From an uncultured Lachnospiraceae bacterium (GTDB taxonomy: Bacteria; Bacillota; Clostridia; Lachnospirales; Lachnospiraceae): 64,000 bases of DNA. A model generated the notes under the pieces. That model searched no databases and was not told the origin of the DNA. It saw only the letters and a program-made list of their open reading frames with translations. The position numbers and the translations under genes were made by a program. The stretch lies in NCBI GenBank assembly GCA_905197485.1, contig CAJJYZ010000010.1, forward strand, positions 3,190 through 67,189, given 5' to 3'. Positions 32,672-41,886 of this stretch are shown here, piece by piece (within the stretch, counting starts at the first letter, position 1; each line of letters starts with the position of its first letter).

Positions 32672-34748
32672 GTAGCAATAATATCCTTCTTACAAATAGA
32701 TACTCTGATTTTTCGATTTCCTGTTTCCCGTAATTTGCCCGGTACACAATATCCAAGAGCTTCTCTATTTCTTCTTTTTCCAATTGTGGACAATAGCTTC
32801 TGAATCCTTCTATGAAATCGGCATCCAGTTCCGCGTCTTTCGCAATCTTCTTTTCCAATGCCAGTCTTTCATAGATTTTATAGAACGCTTCCTTTGTCTT
32901 CTCCCGATAATCTTTTGGAATAAAATCGTTTTGCTTTCTTCTTCTCATACGGAAAATACATCCTGCTATGAGTATACCCACAATCAGAAGCAGACATACC
33001 ATCCAGAGGTGAATCTTTTGTTCTTTGCCCTTCTCTTCCTCTTTCTTTCCGACTTCTTCTCCGTCTCCATCCTCTGTTTTTCCCTTTTCCTGGCTCTGTT
33101 TCTCCTGTTCCTCTTGCTCCGAAGCATGATTTTGAGATGGATTCTGAGATGGAGATTCTTCCGGTTTTTCCGGGGAAGTTGGCGGTTCTGTCGATTCGTT
33201 TCCCAAAGGCTTTTCCTGCCCTGTCAATTCCTCATCCACGACAATATCCCGACTCTCATACCCCGGTGTCGTCTCCTCCGGAATCCATCCTTTCCCGGGA
33301 ACATAGATTTCCGCCCATGCATGCGCCGATTCCCCTGTTACTTCGGCAAGATAGGTTCCGTCCGTCTGTTTCACAAAATCACTCGGCCGCACGACATAGC
33401 CGCCGATATATCTGGACGGGATGTTCTTCATACGGAAAAGCAAGACTGCAGTCGTGGCAAAATGTGTACAATACCCTTTCTTCTTGTCAAAAAAGAAGTA
33501 TTCGGCAAAATCTTCTTCCTCCGGAGTTTTCCCCGGGTTCAAAGAATAGGAAGCCGTATCCGATAAAAGCTGTGCAATTTCAATCGCAACCCGCTCCGGA
33601 GCCGTCTGAAAAATCTCCCGATTCACAACTTCCCCGAATGATTCCTTGATATTTTGTGGAACTTCTACATACTTTTTTTGCACTTTTTCTGTGTATTCGG
33701 AATCCCTTTTCTTCCACTCCTTTGGAATCTGTTCCTCTGATGGATAGGCGTGATACCGATACTTCCGGTTTGCTTTTTTATTGTGGATTTCCACCTCTCC
33801 TGTCTCAAAGGAAAACCTTCGTTCCGAAGACCGTCTCCACGCGTGCCCTGTGTAGTCCTCTCCTACAAATCCACGTATGTATAAGTTCTCTTCCGGCTTT
33901 TCTTCACTTCTTACTTCTAGCTGCACTTCCGTATCTTGTTCCAGCCCGCTATACGCTCCAAGCCTTCCGTCTGACACCCCTCCGGTTGCCTTATCCTCAT
34001 CATTTTTCTTCCACAATCCATTACGAATCTTCTCTTCCCAGAATATTTCCACTTTCTTCTCAAACGACTCTCTTCCTTCAAGAATAGGCTTCAACGGTTC
34101 TGACAAAAGTGGGATTCCGATTCCAAAGGCAACGGCTGCAACGCAAAGTCCAAACGCCGCTCCTTGCAATGTACCTGCCTGGTGATGCCTTCCGGTTTTC
34201 CCACACATCATTCCAATGAACGACACAAGAAATAAAATCAGCGTCATCCGATTCGGCACCATTCCCACGAGAAACGGTAAGGAGAACATAACCGCCAGAA
34301 TTCCTACACCATACCGACATTTCTTACAGGCGGCAATCATCCATACTGCTGCGAATACGAACAGAAGAAAGAAGAAGAGAAGCCCCCATGTCTGCTCACT
34401 CATTTTCACATTCTCTGCGTATCTTCCTTCTTGAAAATACACGCACAACTGCACCCATATCGTCTTGCAAAGATATTGAAAGCTTTCCCAAAGCCGCATC
34501 CTCCCCACAAGAAGCAGAATGCACTCTCCCAAAAAGGTGATTTTCAGGAAATCCCAACCGGAAAATTTCTTCTTATATAAAAGAACAAACAGGCAGCAGA
34601 GATATAGCCCTGCAAACGGATAAAACACACTTGCTTTGTAAGTAACGGAAAACGCATCACAGACAGAATAAAGCATTGCCATCGATGCAACGCATGTGAA
34701 AAAGAATACATAGATTATTTCCGCAATTCTTCCTTTTTTCATCTGCAC
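32655..34748 (-). CDS. TgpA-like transglutaminase domain membrane protein
   Basis: A 697-residue membrane protein. Residues 1-210 hold six hydrophobic segments (DUF3488-like). A large extracytoplasmic part contains a transglutaminase-like domain with catalytic Cys in KKGYCTHFATTAVLLFRM (near 425) and His in ESAHAWAEIY (near 475); the usual third residue position reads WIPEETTPG. A low-complexity Glu/Pro/Ser/Lys linker (about 505-570) precedes a last membrane segment (about 575-595) and a cytoplasmic DUF4129-like tail. It is in one operon with DUF58 and MoxR genes, a conserved trio of unknown function thought to work at the cell surface. Confidence 0.9.
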   Translation of the reverse strand: MQMKKGRIAEIIYVFFFTCVASMAMLYSVCDAFSVTYKASVFYPFAGLYLCCLFVLLYKKKFSGWDFLKITFLGECILLLVGRMRLWESFQYLCKTIWVQLCVYFQEGRYAENVKMSEQTWGLLFFFLLFVFAAVWMIAACKKCRYGVGILAVMFSLPFLVGMVPNRMTLILFLVSFIGMMCGKTGRHHQAGTLQGAAFGLCVAAVAFGIGIPLLSEPLKPILEGRESFEKKVEIFWEEKIRNGLWKKNDEDKATGGVSDGRLGAYSGLEQDTEVQLEVRSEEKPEENLYIRGFVGEDYTGHAWRRSSERRFSFETGEVEIHNKKANRKYRYHAYPSEEQIPKEWKKRDSEYTEKVQKKYVEVPQNIKESFGEVVNREIFQTAPERVAIEIAQLLSDTASYSLNPGKTPEEEDFAEYFFFDKKKGYCTHFATTAVLLFRMKNIPSRYIGGYVVRPSDFVKQTDGTYLAEVTGESAHAWAEIYVPGKGWIPEETTPGYESRDIVVDEELTGQEKPLGNESTEPPTSPEKPEESPSQNPSQNHASEQEEQEKQSQEKGKTEDGDGEEVGKKEEEKGKEQKIHLWMVCLLLIVGILIAGCIFRMRRRKQNDFIPKDYREKTKEAFYKIYERLALEKKIAKDAELDADFIEGFRSYCPQLEKEEIEKLLDIVYRANYGKQEIEKSEYLFVRRILLLLEKRK

Positions 34749-34754
34749 ATTCCC

Positions 34755-35831
34755 CTATACAACGATTTCTACCGTTTCAAAAAATGTCTCCATCTCCTCT
34801 TGTTTTATCCGCATAACTTCTTCTTGATTTACTCTTACCGTCAAGTCCGTTGCGATATGGAGCAGCGTAGAATACGTATCGCTCTTATAAGCATACCGAT
34901 AATACTCTTCCACGTTCTTTTCAAGGCTCTTCTCCTCAAACTGCAATAGTTTCAACAGAAAGGCGTGAAAATCTTCTTCCTTTCGAATAAGCATTCTTTG
35001 AACCTGTCCATTCCTTCTGTTCTGCCACGCCATGTAATGCGGACATTCCAGACGAAGGAGCGCTGTAGAAAAGGAGACAACCATTTCCAAAAATGCTTCC
35101 ATGCTTTCTCTTCCCTCCCCGCCTTCCAGGAGAATCACAACCGCGGCTCCCAGGGGATAACTGAATTCTTTAATATATAGTTCCTGTTCCTTCGCGCTTA
35201 ACTTCCAGTGTACTTTCTGCAGCCGGTCTCCCGCTCTATATTCTCTTACCTCATAGATTTCCGCAGTATCGTCTCCGCTTCGGTCTTTTGCATAGGATTC
35301 TCCGTCTATCGGAAACCACTTTGTCCGATTACTGACAACAAGATTCATCGGATATGGTTTCGGCATCACCATGATTTCCGTCCGCTCTTTACAGTTTCTT
35401 CTGACCGCTAAGAATCCCAAGCAGTCAAACACCTTGAAGTCTGTAATCCCAACCTGAAGCTTCCCACAGACTTCTGCACTCTGATGCAAAGACAGCATTT
35501 CTCCTTTATGCGGCAGAATCTGTATCCTTTGCTTTTTCATCTTCCGGATTCCGGACAAGGATTGAACAGAAACCCGAAGTTCCAATAGAGCAGGAATCCA
35601 ACCGTTGTTCACAACCCGAATCTGTACCGGAATCTCTTCTCCCCGCTCTGCCGTATCCGCATGCTGTTCCATTTTCACCGCTATGTTTCTCCCGGCAAGC
35701 CATGCAAGCCCCATGCAAAGAAACGGAAATACGATTTCTCCTGACAGAAGCCATATGCTTTCCTGCCACCGATACATGATTCCCAAATATATGGTCAAAA
35801 CCATCATTCCTACATAGAGTAGTATCTTCAT
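34755..35831 (-). CDS. DUF58 domain protein
   Basis: A 358-residue protein with two N-terminal membrane segments (about 3-16 and 25-45) and a C-terminal DUF58 domain. The signature VREYRAGDRLQKVHWKLSAK (near 215-235) is clear. Related proteins carry a von Willebrand A-like fold and sit with MoxR ATPases. The gene lies six bases upstream of the transglutaminase gene and 13 bases downstream of the MoxR gene. I infer an assembly or maturation unit in which MoxR acts on the DUF58 protein; the substrate of the transglutaminase-like partner is not known. Confidence 0.9.
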   Translation of the reverse strand: MKILLYVGMMVLTIYLGIMYRWQESIWLLSGEIVFPFLCMGLAWLAGRNIAVKMEQHADTAERGEEIPVQIRVVNNGWIPALLELRVSVQSLSGIRKMKKQRIQILPHKGEMLSLHQSAEVCGKLQVGITDFKVFDCLGFLAVRRNCKERTEIMVMPKPYPMNLVVSNRTKWFPIDGESYAKDRSGDDTAEIYEVREYRAGDRLQKVHWKLSAKEQELYIKEFSYPLGAAVVILLEGGEGRESMEAFLEMVVSFSTALLRLECPHYMAWQNRRNGQVQRMLIRKEEDFHAFLLKLLQFEEKSLEKNVEEYYRYAYKSDTYSTLLHIATDLTVRVNQEEVMRIKQEEMETFFETVEIVV

Positions 35832-35844
35832 ATTCCTCCCTGCC

Positions 35845-36792
35845 TTATCTGTGTTTCGGCGTTGGTTCCTTCACTTTTTCCATGATTTCTTCTATCAAAT
35901 CCTGCACTTTGACATGATTCAGTCTCGCCTTCGCATTCAACTGAATTCTATGTCTTGCCACATTTTCGAAAATTGCTTTCACATCCTGCGGAATGCAGTA
36001 CTCCCTTCCGTCTAAATATGCCATTGCCTTCGCCATCTTGGAAAGCGCAATCATTCCTCTCGGACTAATTCCCATCTCAATCATCGGATGATTTCTCGTT
36101 TCAGTCACCAGTTCTCCCATATAGCGATAAATTGCATCGTGAATATACACCTCTTCCACTTCCCTTTGTAAGAGCAGAAGATACTCGGCGGTAATAATCG
36201 GCCGGACATTGTCCAGCAGATTCCCTGTTTGATTGCCTTTTACAATCTCAATCTCATACTTCATATCCGGATATCCAATCGTCAGACTAATGAAGAATCT
36301 GTCCAACTGAGACTCCGGCAGCATCTGTGTTCCTGAGGAACCGATTGGATTCTCCGTTGCAATCACATGAAACGGTTTCGGGACTTCTCTTGTCACCTTA
36401 TCAATCGTTACTGTTCCTTCTTCCATGACCTCCAAAAGCGCCGACTGCGTCTTCGGTGAAGTCCGGTTTATCTCGTCTGCCAGAAGCAGGTTACACATAA
36501 CGGCGCCCGGCTCATAATAGAATTCTCCGCGGTTCTTATCATACATTGAAAATCCCGTAATATCCGCCGGCAAAACATCCGGTGTAAACTGTACGCGGTT
36601 CTGCTTCATTCCCATACTCTTCGCAAAAGAAAGAGCCAGCGTCGTCTTCCCCACGCCCGGAATATCCTCAATCAAAATATGTCCACCGGCTAAAATCGCA
36701 GCAAGAACCTTCTTCACACAATCGTCTTTCCCGATAACCGCTTTCTTCACTTCTTCCATAATCATCTGCGCTGTCTGCGTGTACTGTGCCAT
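35845..36792 (-). CDS. MoxR family AAA+ ATPase
   Basis: A 315-residue AAA+ ATPase. Walker A is IEDIPGVGKTTLALSFAK near residue 45; Walker B and the following sensor are in LLADEINRTSPKTQSALLEVMEE near 105; GSSGTQMLPESQLDRF near 155 is the MoxR signature. MoxR ATPases act as chaperones for adjacent VWA/DUF58 proteins. I chose the ATG at 36792 (MAQYTQTAQMIMEEVKK), which has AGGAGGAAAATGG just upstream; an earlier in-frame codon at 36825 would overlap the preceding gene. Co-transcribed with DUF58 and transglutaminase genes. Confidence 0.92.
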   Translation of the reverse strand: MAQYTQTAQMIMEEVKKAVIGKDDCVKKVLAAILAGGHILIEDIPGVGKTTLALSFAKSMGMKQNRVQFTPDVLPADITGFSMYDKNRGEFYYEPGAVMCNLLLADEINRTSPKTQSALLEVMEEGTVTIDKVTREVPKPFHVIATENPIGSSGTQMLPESQLDRFFISLTIGYPDMKYEIEIVKGNQTGNLLDNVRPIITAEYLLLLQREVEEVYIHDAIYRYMGELVTETRNHPMIEMGISPRGMIALSKMAKAMAYLDGREYCIPQDVKAIFENVARHRIQLNAKARLNHVKVQDLIEEIMEKVKEPTPKHR

Positions 36793-36803
36793 CCATTTTC
36801 CTC

Positions 36804-37505
36804 CTACTCCGAATAGAACGGACACCGTTCCTTAATACACTGGTTATTCTGTTCTACCCAATCACAAAGAATTGTCTCCGGCTTTTCCAGTTCAATGCCA
36901 AACTTTTCTTTTATAAAATCAATGGCTTCAAGAATCGCAACGCGGGAATTTCTCTTGCAGCAGCGCGGTCCTCCAATCTTCGCCTCTCTTGCCAGAACGT
37001 GGGATGTCATCTCGTTACACCATCCCCATGACTCCGTAGCCAGAGGATTGGAGCCTGTCAGAATCGAAATACAGATTCCGGTACTGACGGCAGCCCCACA
37101 GCTTCCCCACAAACCACAGATACCTCCCGGCACCTGACGTCCGCGCTTTTGCATCTCCACTAAGGCTTCCGGAAGGTCTACTTCCCCACCCGCATTTCTG
37201 AATGCCGTCAAAAGACTTGCGCCGACTAAAACATGATGTTCCGGTCCATGCATATGGCAAAATGGTAAGTTCATCAACTTATGTAAGATTTCAATCGGAT
37301 TCTTTGAATCCTCATTGAGACAAGTTCCAAGAAAACTGTCCATCCCCGACATATGACATTCACTGCACACATAATGTCCATCCGCACATCGGCAGTTACT
37401 CATTTCCACCTTCTTACAAAGTGCACATTCCATCTGCTCTGCCGTATCCAAATAGACTAATGGTTGTCCACAAATTAAACATTCTTCGTTCTGTTTCTGA
37501 TTCAT
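36804..37505 (-). CDS. DUF5714 domain protein
   Basis: A 233-residue cysteine-rich protein that I recognise as DUF5714, found in clostridia and methanogens. An N-terminal part has two zinc-ribbon-like motifs (CLICGQPL, CALCKK, CRCADGHYVCSECH). The core has HMHGPEHHVLVGASLL (near 88), GICGLWGSCGAAVSTG (near 128) and GGPRCCKRNSRVAI (near 178), with Cys/His that may bind a metal or cluster. The last residues hold two more cysteines. Function unknown. It lies 11 bases upstream of moxR in the same direction, so it may share the transcript by read-through rather than by function. Confidence 0.8.
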   Translation of the reverse strand: MNQKQNEECLICGQPLVYLDTAEQMECALCKKVEMSNCRCADGHYVCSECHMSGMDSFLGTCLNEDSKNPIEILHKLMNLPFCHMHGPEHHVLVGASLLTAFRNAGGEVDLPEALVEMQKRGRQVPGGICGLWGSCGAAVSTGICISILTGSNPLATESWGWCNEMTSHVLAREAKIGGPRCCKRNSRVAILEAIDFIKEKFGIELEKPETILCDWVEQNNQCIKERCPFYSE

Positions 37506-37579
37506 TATTGTTTCCTCTCTTTTCCAGGTATAAATCCTTTTTGATTTTCACATCAATTCTTCTACCATGTGGATTACTC

Positions 37580-38164
37580 CTATTTATTTTCTCTCATAAC
37601 CTTACATGGATTTCCATATGCCACCACATTACTTGGAATATCTTTTGTCACTACACTTCCCGCACCAATCACTACATTATCTCCAATCGTAACACCTGGC
37701 ATAATAATCACACCCCCTCCAATCCAGACATTATTCCCGATAGTAACCGGAGCCGTCTGAGTTTTACAAAATTCAAATGAGCCATCTTCTTTTGGCTCTC
37801 CAAATCGGTCAATTGCATTTGTCGGATGAAACGCTGTATAAATCTGCACATTCGGCGCAATTAGGGCATTATCTCCGACGCGTATAATATTGTCATCCAA
37901 AAAAGTGCAATTCCAATTCACTTCACAGTTGTTTCCAAAATAAATATTATTTCCATAATCCGCATAAAACGGCGCCGTTATCCAAAGATTCTTTCCTTTC
38001 CCACCCAGCAGTTCATTTAAAATCCGTTCTTTTTCCTCCGCATCTGCGGAATCTGTCCGATTATAATCTCTCGTCAAATCCTTAGCTTTATGCCATTGTT
38101 TCAATAATTCCGGGTCTCCGCAATCATACAGTTCTCCAGCCAACATTTTTTCTCTTTCTGTCAT
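37580..38164 (-). CDS. Sugar O-acetyltransferase (NodL/Maa type)
   Basis: A 194-residue acetyl-CoA-dependent transferase of the maltose/galactoside acetyltransferase group. The N-terminal Mac domain (MTEREKMLAGELYDCGDPEL) is followed by a left-handed beta-helix of hexapeptide repeats (about 70-185), with catalytic His in IYTAFHPTN near 115 and NVWIGGGVIIMPGVTIGDNV near 142. I chose ATG 38164 because of GGAGGAATTG upstream; a longer frame to 38242 overlaps the previous gene. It follows the GNAT-methyltransferase gene after 16 bases in the same direction. The acceptor is unknown. Confidence 0.9.
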   Translation of the reverse strand: MTEREKMLAGELYDCGDPELLKQWHKAKDLTRDYNRTDSADAEEKERILNELLGGKGKNLWITAPFYADYGNNIYFGNNCEVNWNCTFLDDNIIRVGDNALIAPNVQIYTAFHPTNAIDRFGEPKEDGSFEFCKTQTAPVTIGNNVWIGGGVIIMPGVTIGDNVVIGAGSVVTKDIPSNVVAYGNPCKVMRENK

Positions 38165-38180
38165 AATCAATTCCTCCAAA

Positions 38181-39386
38181 TTATATACTGCATTCAAATA
38201 AAAACATTTCACATTTATCGTCAACCGCAAGTTCTTTTGCAAAAGACGAATATGTTTTTACATCCTTAAATCCTATTTCTTCCAGATATTTTTCCATCTC
38301 ACCAAAGGTATAGAGATACGTTTGAAAATCCATCTCTTCTCGCTCTAATAATCTCTCTCCTTGATACAACTCATAAATTCCCGGCGAAAACTGTATATGC
38401 TTTTCTTCATCATAATAGTTCTTGCTTTTTAAAATTAAGTCGAAGCCTTCTTTTGTCTTCGCCGAAGCAGTGATTTCATACTTTTTATCATCTGGACATC
38501 TGTCAGCCATCGTCTCTACAGCAAACACCAGTTTCCCTTTCGGCATCAGAAATTCTTTTAATCTCTTCAATATCTTTTTACAAAGTTCGATATCAGTAAA
38601 TAAGGAAACAGAGCCGGATGAGATAAAAATATAATCATAGTTTTCTTCCGGTTCATACTCTAAAATATCTTCTTGAATCATATCTGCATCCGGTGCCTTC
38701 TCCTTCAATTTTCCCAACATCTCTCCGGATAAATCCATCCCAGAAATGTGATATCCTCTTTCATAAAGCGGTACAAAGAAACGTCCGCTTCCGCATAACG
38801 CTTCCAATATTTTCATATCCTTTGTCGCATAAGATAGGTAAAATTCCAATTCATCTTCCGGCACTTTCTCATGTAAAAGCTCATACATTTCCGTACACAA
38901 ACTCCCATAATAGTTTTGTCTAACTTCATTATTTCTTTTCATATACAATAGCGGATACGGATTCCCTTGCTCGTCAAGTTCTGTTCGTTTATAAACTGCA
39001 AATCCCATATGCTCATAGAATCCTCTCGCCAGAGGATTCTGTTCGTTGACGGCAAGTTCTTTTATCTCATGCTTCTCCATACCATATTGCAGTAAATTTT
39101 TCCCGATTCCTTGTCCTCTGCTTTCATTTGAAACAAATAACATTTCAAGCATTTTCTCCGCTACTCCCATAAAGCCTACTGGATTTCCATTCTCATCTTC
39201 TGCGACAATCAAAACCGGTACACCGTTCAAGGCTTCCGGTACATACCGCTTAATACCGTTTATCTCATCATTCGATAAAAATAAATGTGTTGCCCGTACA
39301 GAGCTTTCCCACACCTCTAACAGTTTCTCAATTAATAATGGTGTTCTATCTTTTATTTCTATAATCTTCACTCTGTTATCTTCCAT
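38181..39386 (-). CDS. GNAT acetyltransferase fused to SAM methyltransferase
   Basis: A 401-residue two-domain protein. Residues 1-150 are a GNAT domain with the acetyl-CoA loop MLFVSNESRGQGIGKNLLQY (near 82-101) and NPLARGFYEHMGF near 117. From about 155 to 401 lies a class I methyltransferase with motif I ILEALCGSGRFF near 193 and MDLSGEML near 217, followed by DYIFISSGSVSLF. The joint (YMKRNNEVRQNYYGSL) reads without a break. I do not know this fusion as a characterised enzyme. It may modify one small molecule twice, for example an antibiotic, or be a chance fusion of neighbouring genes. The HD gene ends five bases upstream. Confidence 0.85.
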   Translation of the reverse strand: MEDNRVKIIEIKDRTPLLIEKLLEVWESSVRATHLFLSNDEINGIKRYVPEALNGVPVLIVAEDENGNPVGFMGVAEKMLEMLFVSNESRGQGIGKNLLQYGMEKHEIKELAVNEQNPLARGFYEHMGFAVYKRTELDEQGNPYPLLYMKRNNEVRQNYYGSLCTEMYELLHEKVPEDELEFYLSYATKDMKILEALCGSGRFFVPLYERGYHISGMDLSGEMLGKLKEKAPDADMIQEDILEYEPEENYDYIFISSGSVSLFTDIELCKKILKRLKEFLMPKGKLVFAVETMADRCPDDKKYEITASAKTKEGFDLILKSKNYYDEEKHIQFSPGIYELYQGERLLEREEMDFQTYLYTFGEMEKYLEEIGFKDVKTYSSFAKELAVDDKCEMFLFECSI

Positions 39387-39391
39387 AGATT

Positions 39392-39955
39392 CTATTCCTT
39401 TTCTCCTAATTTCTCCAACGTATCTCTTCTGATTTCTTCTCTTAATTCTTTTAGATATTCTGAAAATTCCACCTTATCGTCTGCATAAGTTTTATTCAAT
39501 TCATATTCTTTCGGAATCCAAGTTGATAAATCAGAGATATTATGCTGAACAAGAGCCTCTAAGCTATCAATCGCCTTATATACTTTTGCTTCCATTGTTT
39601 CTCTCTGTTTCATTTCCTCATACAACAAACGAATTTCTTCCGAATAACATCCTGGTAATGATTCTATCCAACGATATAAAAATTTTTCTTCTATCAATTC
39701 ATGGTCTTCATTCTTTTCAAATGTTGGAATATCCCCGGTAAAAGCCTCCCCCAAATCATGTATGATACACATTTTTATGACTTTATCCATGTTTACTTCT
39801 TTTAACTCATCTTTCAAAAAATATGCCATCAAAGTCATCATCCAACTATGTTCTGCAACACTCTCATGTCTGCCTTTTCTAGTATAACAATGTCTTGTTG
39901 TATCTTTTAATCTCTCTGCTACATTTAATACATCTAACAATTTTCTTGGCTCCAT
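39392..39955 (-). CDS. HD domain protein (YfbR/HDDC2-like 5'-nucleotidase)
   Basis: A 187-residue metal-dependent phosphohydrolase. The histidines and aspartates of the HD fold are in RHESVAEHSWMMTL (near 27-40), CIIHDLGEAFTGDIP (near 60-74) and the distal Asp in AIDSLEALVQHN near 140. The size and the AEHSW motif match the YfbR/HDDC2 group, which removes phosphate from deoxynucleoside monophosphates. ATG 39955 (MEPRKLLDVLNVAERLK) follows GTAGGAGGACTCGT. A nucleoside phosphorylase gene lies 10 bases upstream, so both may serve nucleotide salvage. Confidence 0.85.
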   Translation of the reverse strand: MEPRKLLDVLNVAERLKDTTRHCYTRKGRHESVAEHSWMMTLMAYFLKDELKEVNMDKVIKMCIIHDLGEAFTGDIPTFEKNEDHELIEEKFLYRWIESLPGCYSEEIRLLYEEMKQRETMEAKVYKAIDSLEALVQHNISDLSTWIPKEYELNKTYADDKVEFSEYLKELREEIRRDTLEKLGEKE

Positions 39956-39965
39956 ACGAGTCCTC

Positions 39966-40715
39966 CTACACTCTCTTCGCAATTTGCAATGCAATAAACA
40001 GCTTGTCAAGATTATGATTTGCAGCAGACAAGCCATCCGTTTCATACCTTCCTTCTATGAGTACATCTCCTGCAACAAGAAAATCATATACTTCAAATCC
40101 ATAAAAATCACAAACCGCCTGAATTCCTGCTATCTCCATTTCTACCGCAATACATCCTTCTTCTTTTCTCTTGTTTACAAGATTTACGGTTTCCCGAAGC
40201 ATACAATCCGTAGTCCATACTTTTCCCTGAACATAGGGTAACTTCAATTCCGAAAAAATTCCGGCTAATTTATCCGCATTTTTTATCTTTATATAATCCT
40301 TAGGCTTTGCAAAATAGTACGACAAACCTTCTCCTCTATATGCCTGCGTCGGAATAATAAACTTATTATTTGTCACTTCTCTGTTCAGGCTTCCGCACGA
40401 GCCAAACACAATAAATTTCGAAGCTCCTGTCAAGTGATTAACATCAGCGATGGTTCCTCCCGCAAGAGCAGAACCAATCGGTGTGAGGTAGAATGCAATT
40501 GTCTCTTCTTCATATTCGAATGCCCAGACTGCTATATTGCCATTACACGCACCTACTTCCGCTATCTGTTTACATTCAAAATTGTTGAGTATGTATTCAT
40601 ATATTATTTTTGAAAAGATAAGAATACATTTTTCGACTAAATATCTCTTTTCCCCATAAAAACTTTCTAACCTTACAATAGGTTCACTGTTTACGTCATA
40701 TGAATCAATAATCAT
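39966..40715 (-). CDS. Nucleoside phosphorylase family protein
   Basis: A 249-residue enzyme of the purine-nucleoside/uridine phosphorylase superfamily. The phosphate- and base-site segments are KFIVFGSCGSLNREVTNNK near residue 105 and the ribose-binding EGCIAVEMEIAGIQAVC near 195, followed by the catalytic Asp in FLVAGDVLIEG near 222. It should split a nucleoside with phosphate into base and ribose-1-phosphate. Base specificity cannot be read. It precedes the HD 5'-nucleotidase gene in one transcript. An AAGGAAATG overlap supports the 40715 start (ATGATTATTGATTC). Confidence 0.85.
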   Translation of the reverse strand: MIIDSYDVNSEPIVRLESFYGEKRYLVEKCILIFSKIIYEYILNNFECKQIAEVGACNGNIAVWAFEYEEETIAFYLTPIGSALAGGTIADVNHLTGASKFIVFGSCGSLNREVTNNKFIIPTQAYRGEGLSYYFAKPKDYIKIKNADKLAGIFSELKLPYVQGKVWTTDCMLRETVNLVNKRKEEGCIAVEMEIAGIQAVCDFYGFEVYDFLVAGDVLIEGRYETDGLSAANHNLDKLFIALQIAKRV

Positions 40716-40775
40716 TTCCTTCCCTTCCTCTCATTACTGTGCACATACTTATAAAACAAATTTTCTCTGTTTTAC

Positions 40776-41018
40776 TTAATGCCTCTTTCTAAAAACAATC
40801 GCTCCTATCACGAAAAGAATCATCCCTGCCAAAAGTAACTGAGCCGGAGTATTTTCATTTACTCTTCCTGCAACAAATACAGAAGTCGGACCATCCACTC
40901 CGCCAATAACAGAAACCGATACAGATTTTTTCAACTTTACAGCAATACCAACAACGGATAAAAGAATCCCAAATATTCCCATAATCATTCCAGCCATTTT
41001 CTTCATACTTTCTTTCAC
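40776..41018 (-). CDS. Small membrane protein with decarboxylase-beta-like motif
   Basis: An 80-residue protein with two hydrophobic segments (about 8-28 and 58-75). Between them is SVSVIGGVDGPTSVFVAG, almost the same as the IGGADGPTSIF motif of the beta subunit of sodium-pumping decarboxylases (OadB/GcdB). Full beta subunits exceed 350 residues, so this is either a free-standing small protein using the motif or a relic. Translation starts at GTG 41018 with TTGGAGGTG upstream. Small proteins of this kind recur in clostridia, in my recollection, but have no known role. Confidence 0.7.
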   Translation of the reverse strand: MKESMKKMAGMIMGIFGILLSVVGIAVKLKKSVSVSVIGGVDGPTSVFVAGRVNENTPAQLLLAGMILFVIGAIVFRKRH

Positions 41019-41238
41019 AGTTACACCTCCAAACTGTTTTTATCCGCGAAATCTTGTTTAAATTATATCATTAAATAGCCTGATTTCATAGTTTTAAAGT
41101 GATAAAATATTATTCGAAATTCCTTTTATGCAAATGTATATTTCTTATACAAAGCGTTTTCTAATAAGCCGAAATTTTCTTAAAATTTATCAGAAAAAAA
41201 CGACAGATTACTCTGCCGCCCTTTTCCAAAACTAAATT

Positions 41239-41862
41239 TTATTTCAAACAATCAATCTCTTCCTGCAGATTCTTTAAAAACTTCCCCGCGTGGGCGCCAT
41301 CCATCTGCGTATGATGAAATTGAAAGGAAATCGCCAACTCATAGCGAAACCATTTCTTTTTATACTTTCCCCAAATGATAAACGGATTATTGAAAATACC
41401 ACTATTCATCCCAACCGCGCCATCGATTTCCGTATCAATAATCGCCGATGTTCCGATAACCATACTATCGCCAGATAAGTCTCTATCCTCGCATGTTCTT
41501 GCAACATGCGAAGTATATCGCAAATACTCTTTATTATATAATTCCAAGTCTTCCACATATAAAATGTCACAGGAATTTATTTCTCCGTCTTTATTCTTTA
41601 CAATCGTGTTGACCGCAATCCTATCATATTGCATCAGCTTATCACCGACAGGAAGAATGTAAAATTCTTTGACACTCGCAGCCGCTTTCCCAATGCAATA
41701 ATCAAGAAGCATATTGAACTTCATACGTCTTTTTTTGCTGACTTTTATCAGATTCGTCACATCCAACGTCTTAAAAAAAGTAACCATCGGATTCGGCGCT
41801 TTCATCCAGAGTTCATATGCCGAAGCTCTTGTCGTGTCTTGTGGTTGAACCTCTTTTACCAT
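41239..41862 (-). CDS. Chloramphenicol acetyltransferase-like protein
   Basis: A 207-residue member of the type A chloramphenicol acetyltransferase family, close to the usual 215. The catalytic His is in ISFQFHHTQMDGAHAGKFL near residue 185 (HHxxxDG in the family). The position of the Ser in GTSAIIDTEIDG is less clear. In many clostridia such homologues do not confer resistance and the natural acceptor is unknown. It follows the truncated DHFR-like frame after 24 bases, using a GGGAGGAGACAG ribosome site. Confidence 0.85.
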   Translation of the reverse strand: MVKEVQPQDTTRASAYELWMKAPNPMVTFFKTLDVTNLIKVSKKRRMKFNMLLDYCIGKAAASVKEFYILPVGDKLMQYDRIAVNTIVKNKDGEINSCDILYVEDLELYNKEYLRYTSHVARTCEDRDLSGDSMVIGTSAIIDTEIDGAVGMNSGIFNNPFIIWGKYKKKWFRYELAISFQFHHTQMDGAHAGKFLKNLQEEIDCLK

Positions 41863-41886
41863 TCTGTCTCCTCCCTATCCTTATCT

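Noticed and set aside
32784..33566. 260-codon plus-strand frame antisense to the transglutaminase gene
   Set aside because: Rich in Phe/Leu/Ser from the complement of Glu/Lys codons; no start signal and no domain.
33137..33649. Plus-strand frames of 100-260 codons opposite the transglutaminase gene
   Set aside because: They are antisense to a gene with recognisable catalytic motifs and lack ribosome sites and family features.
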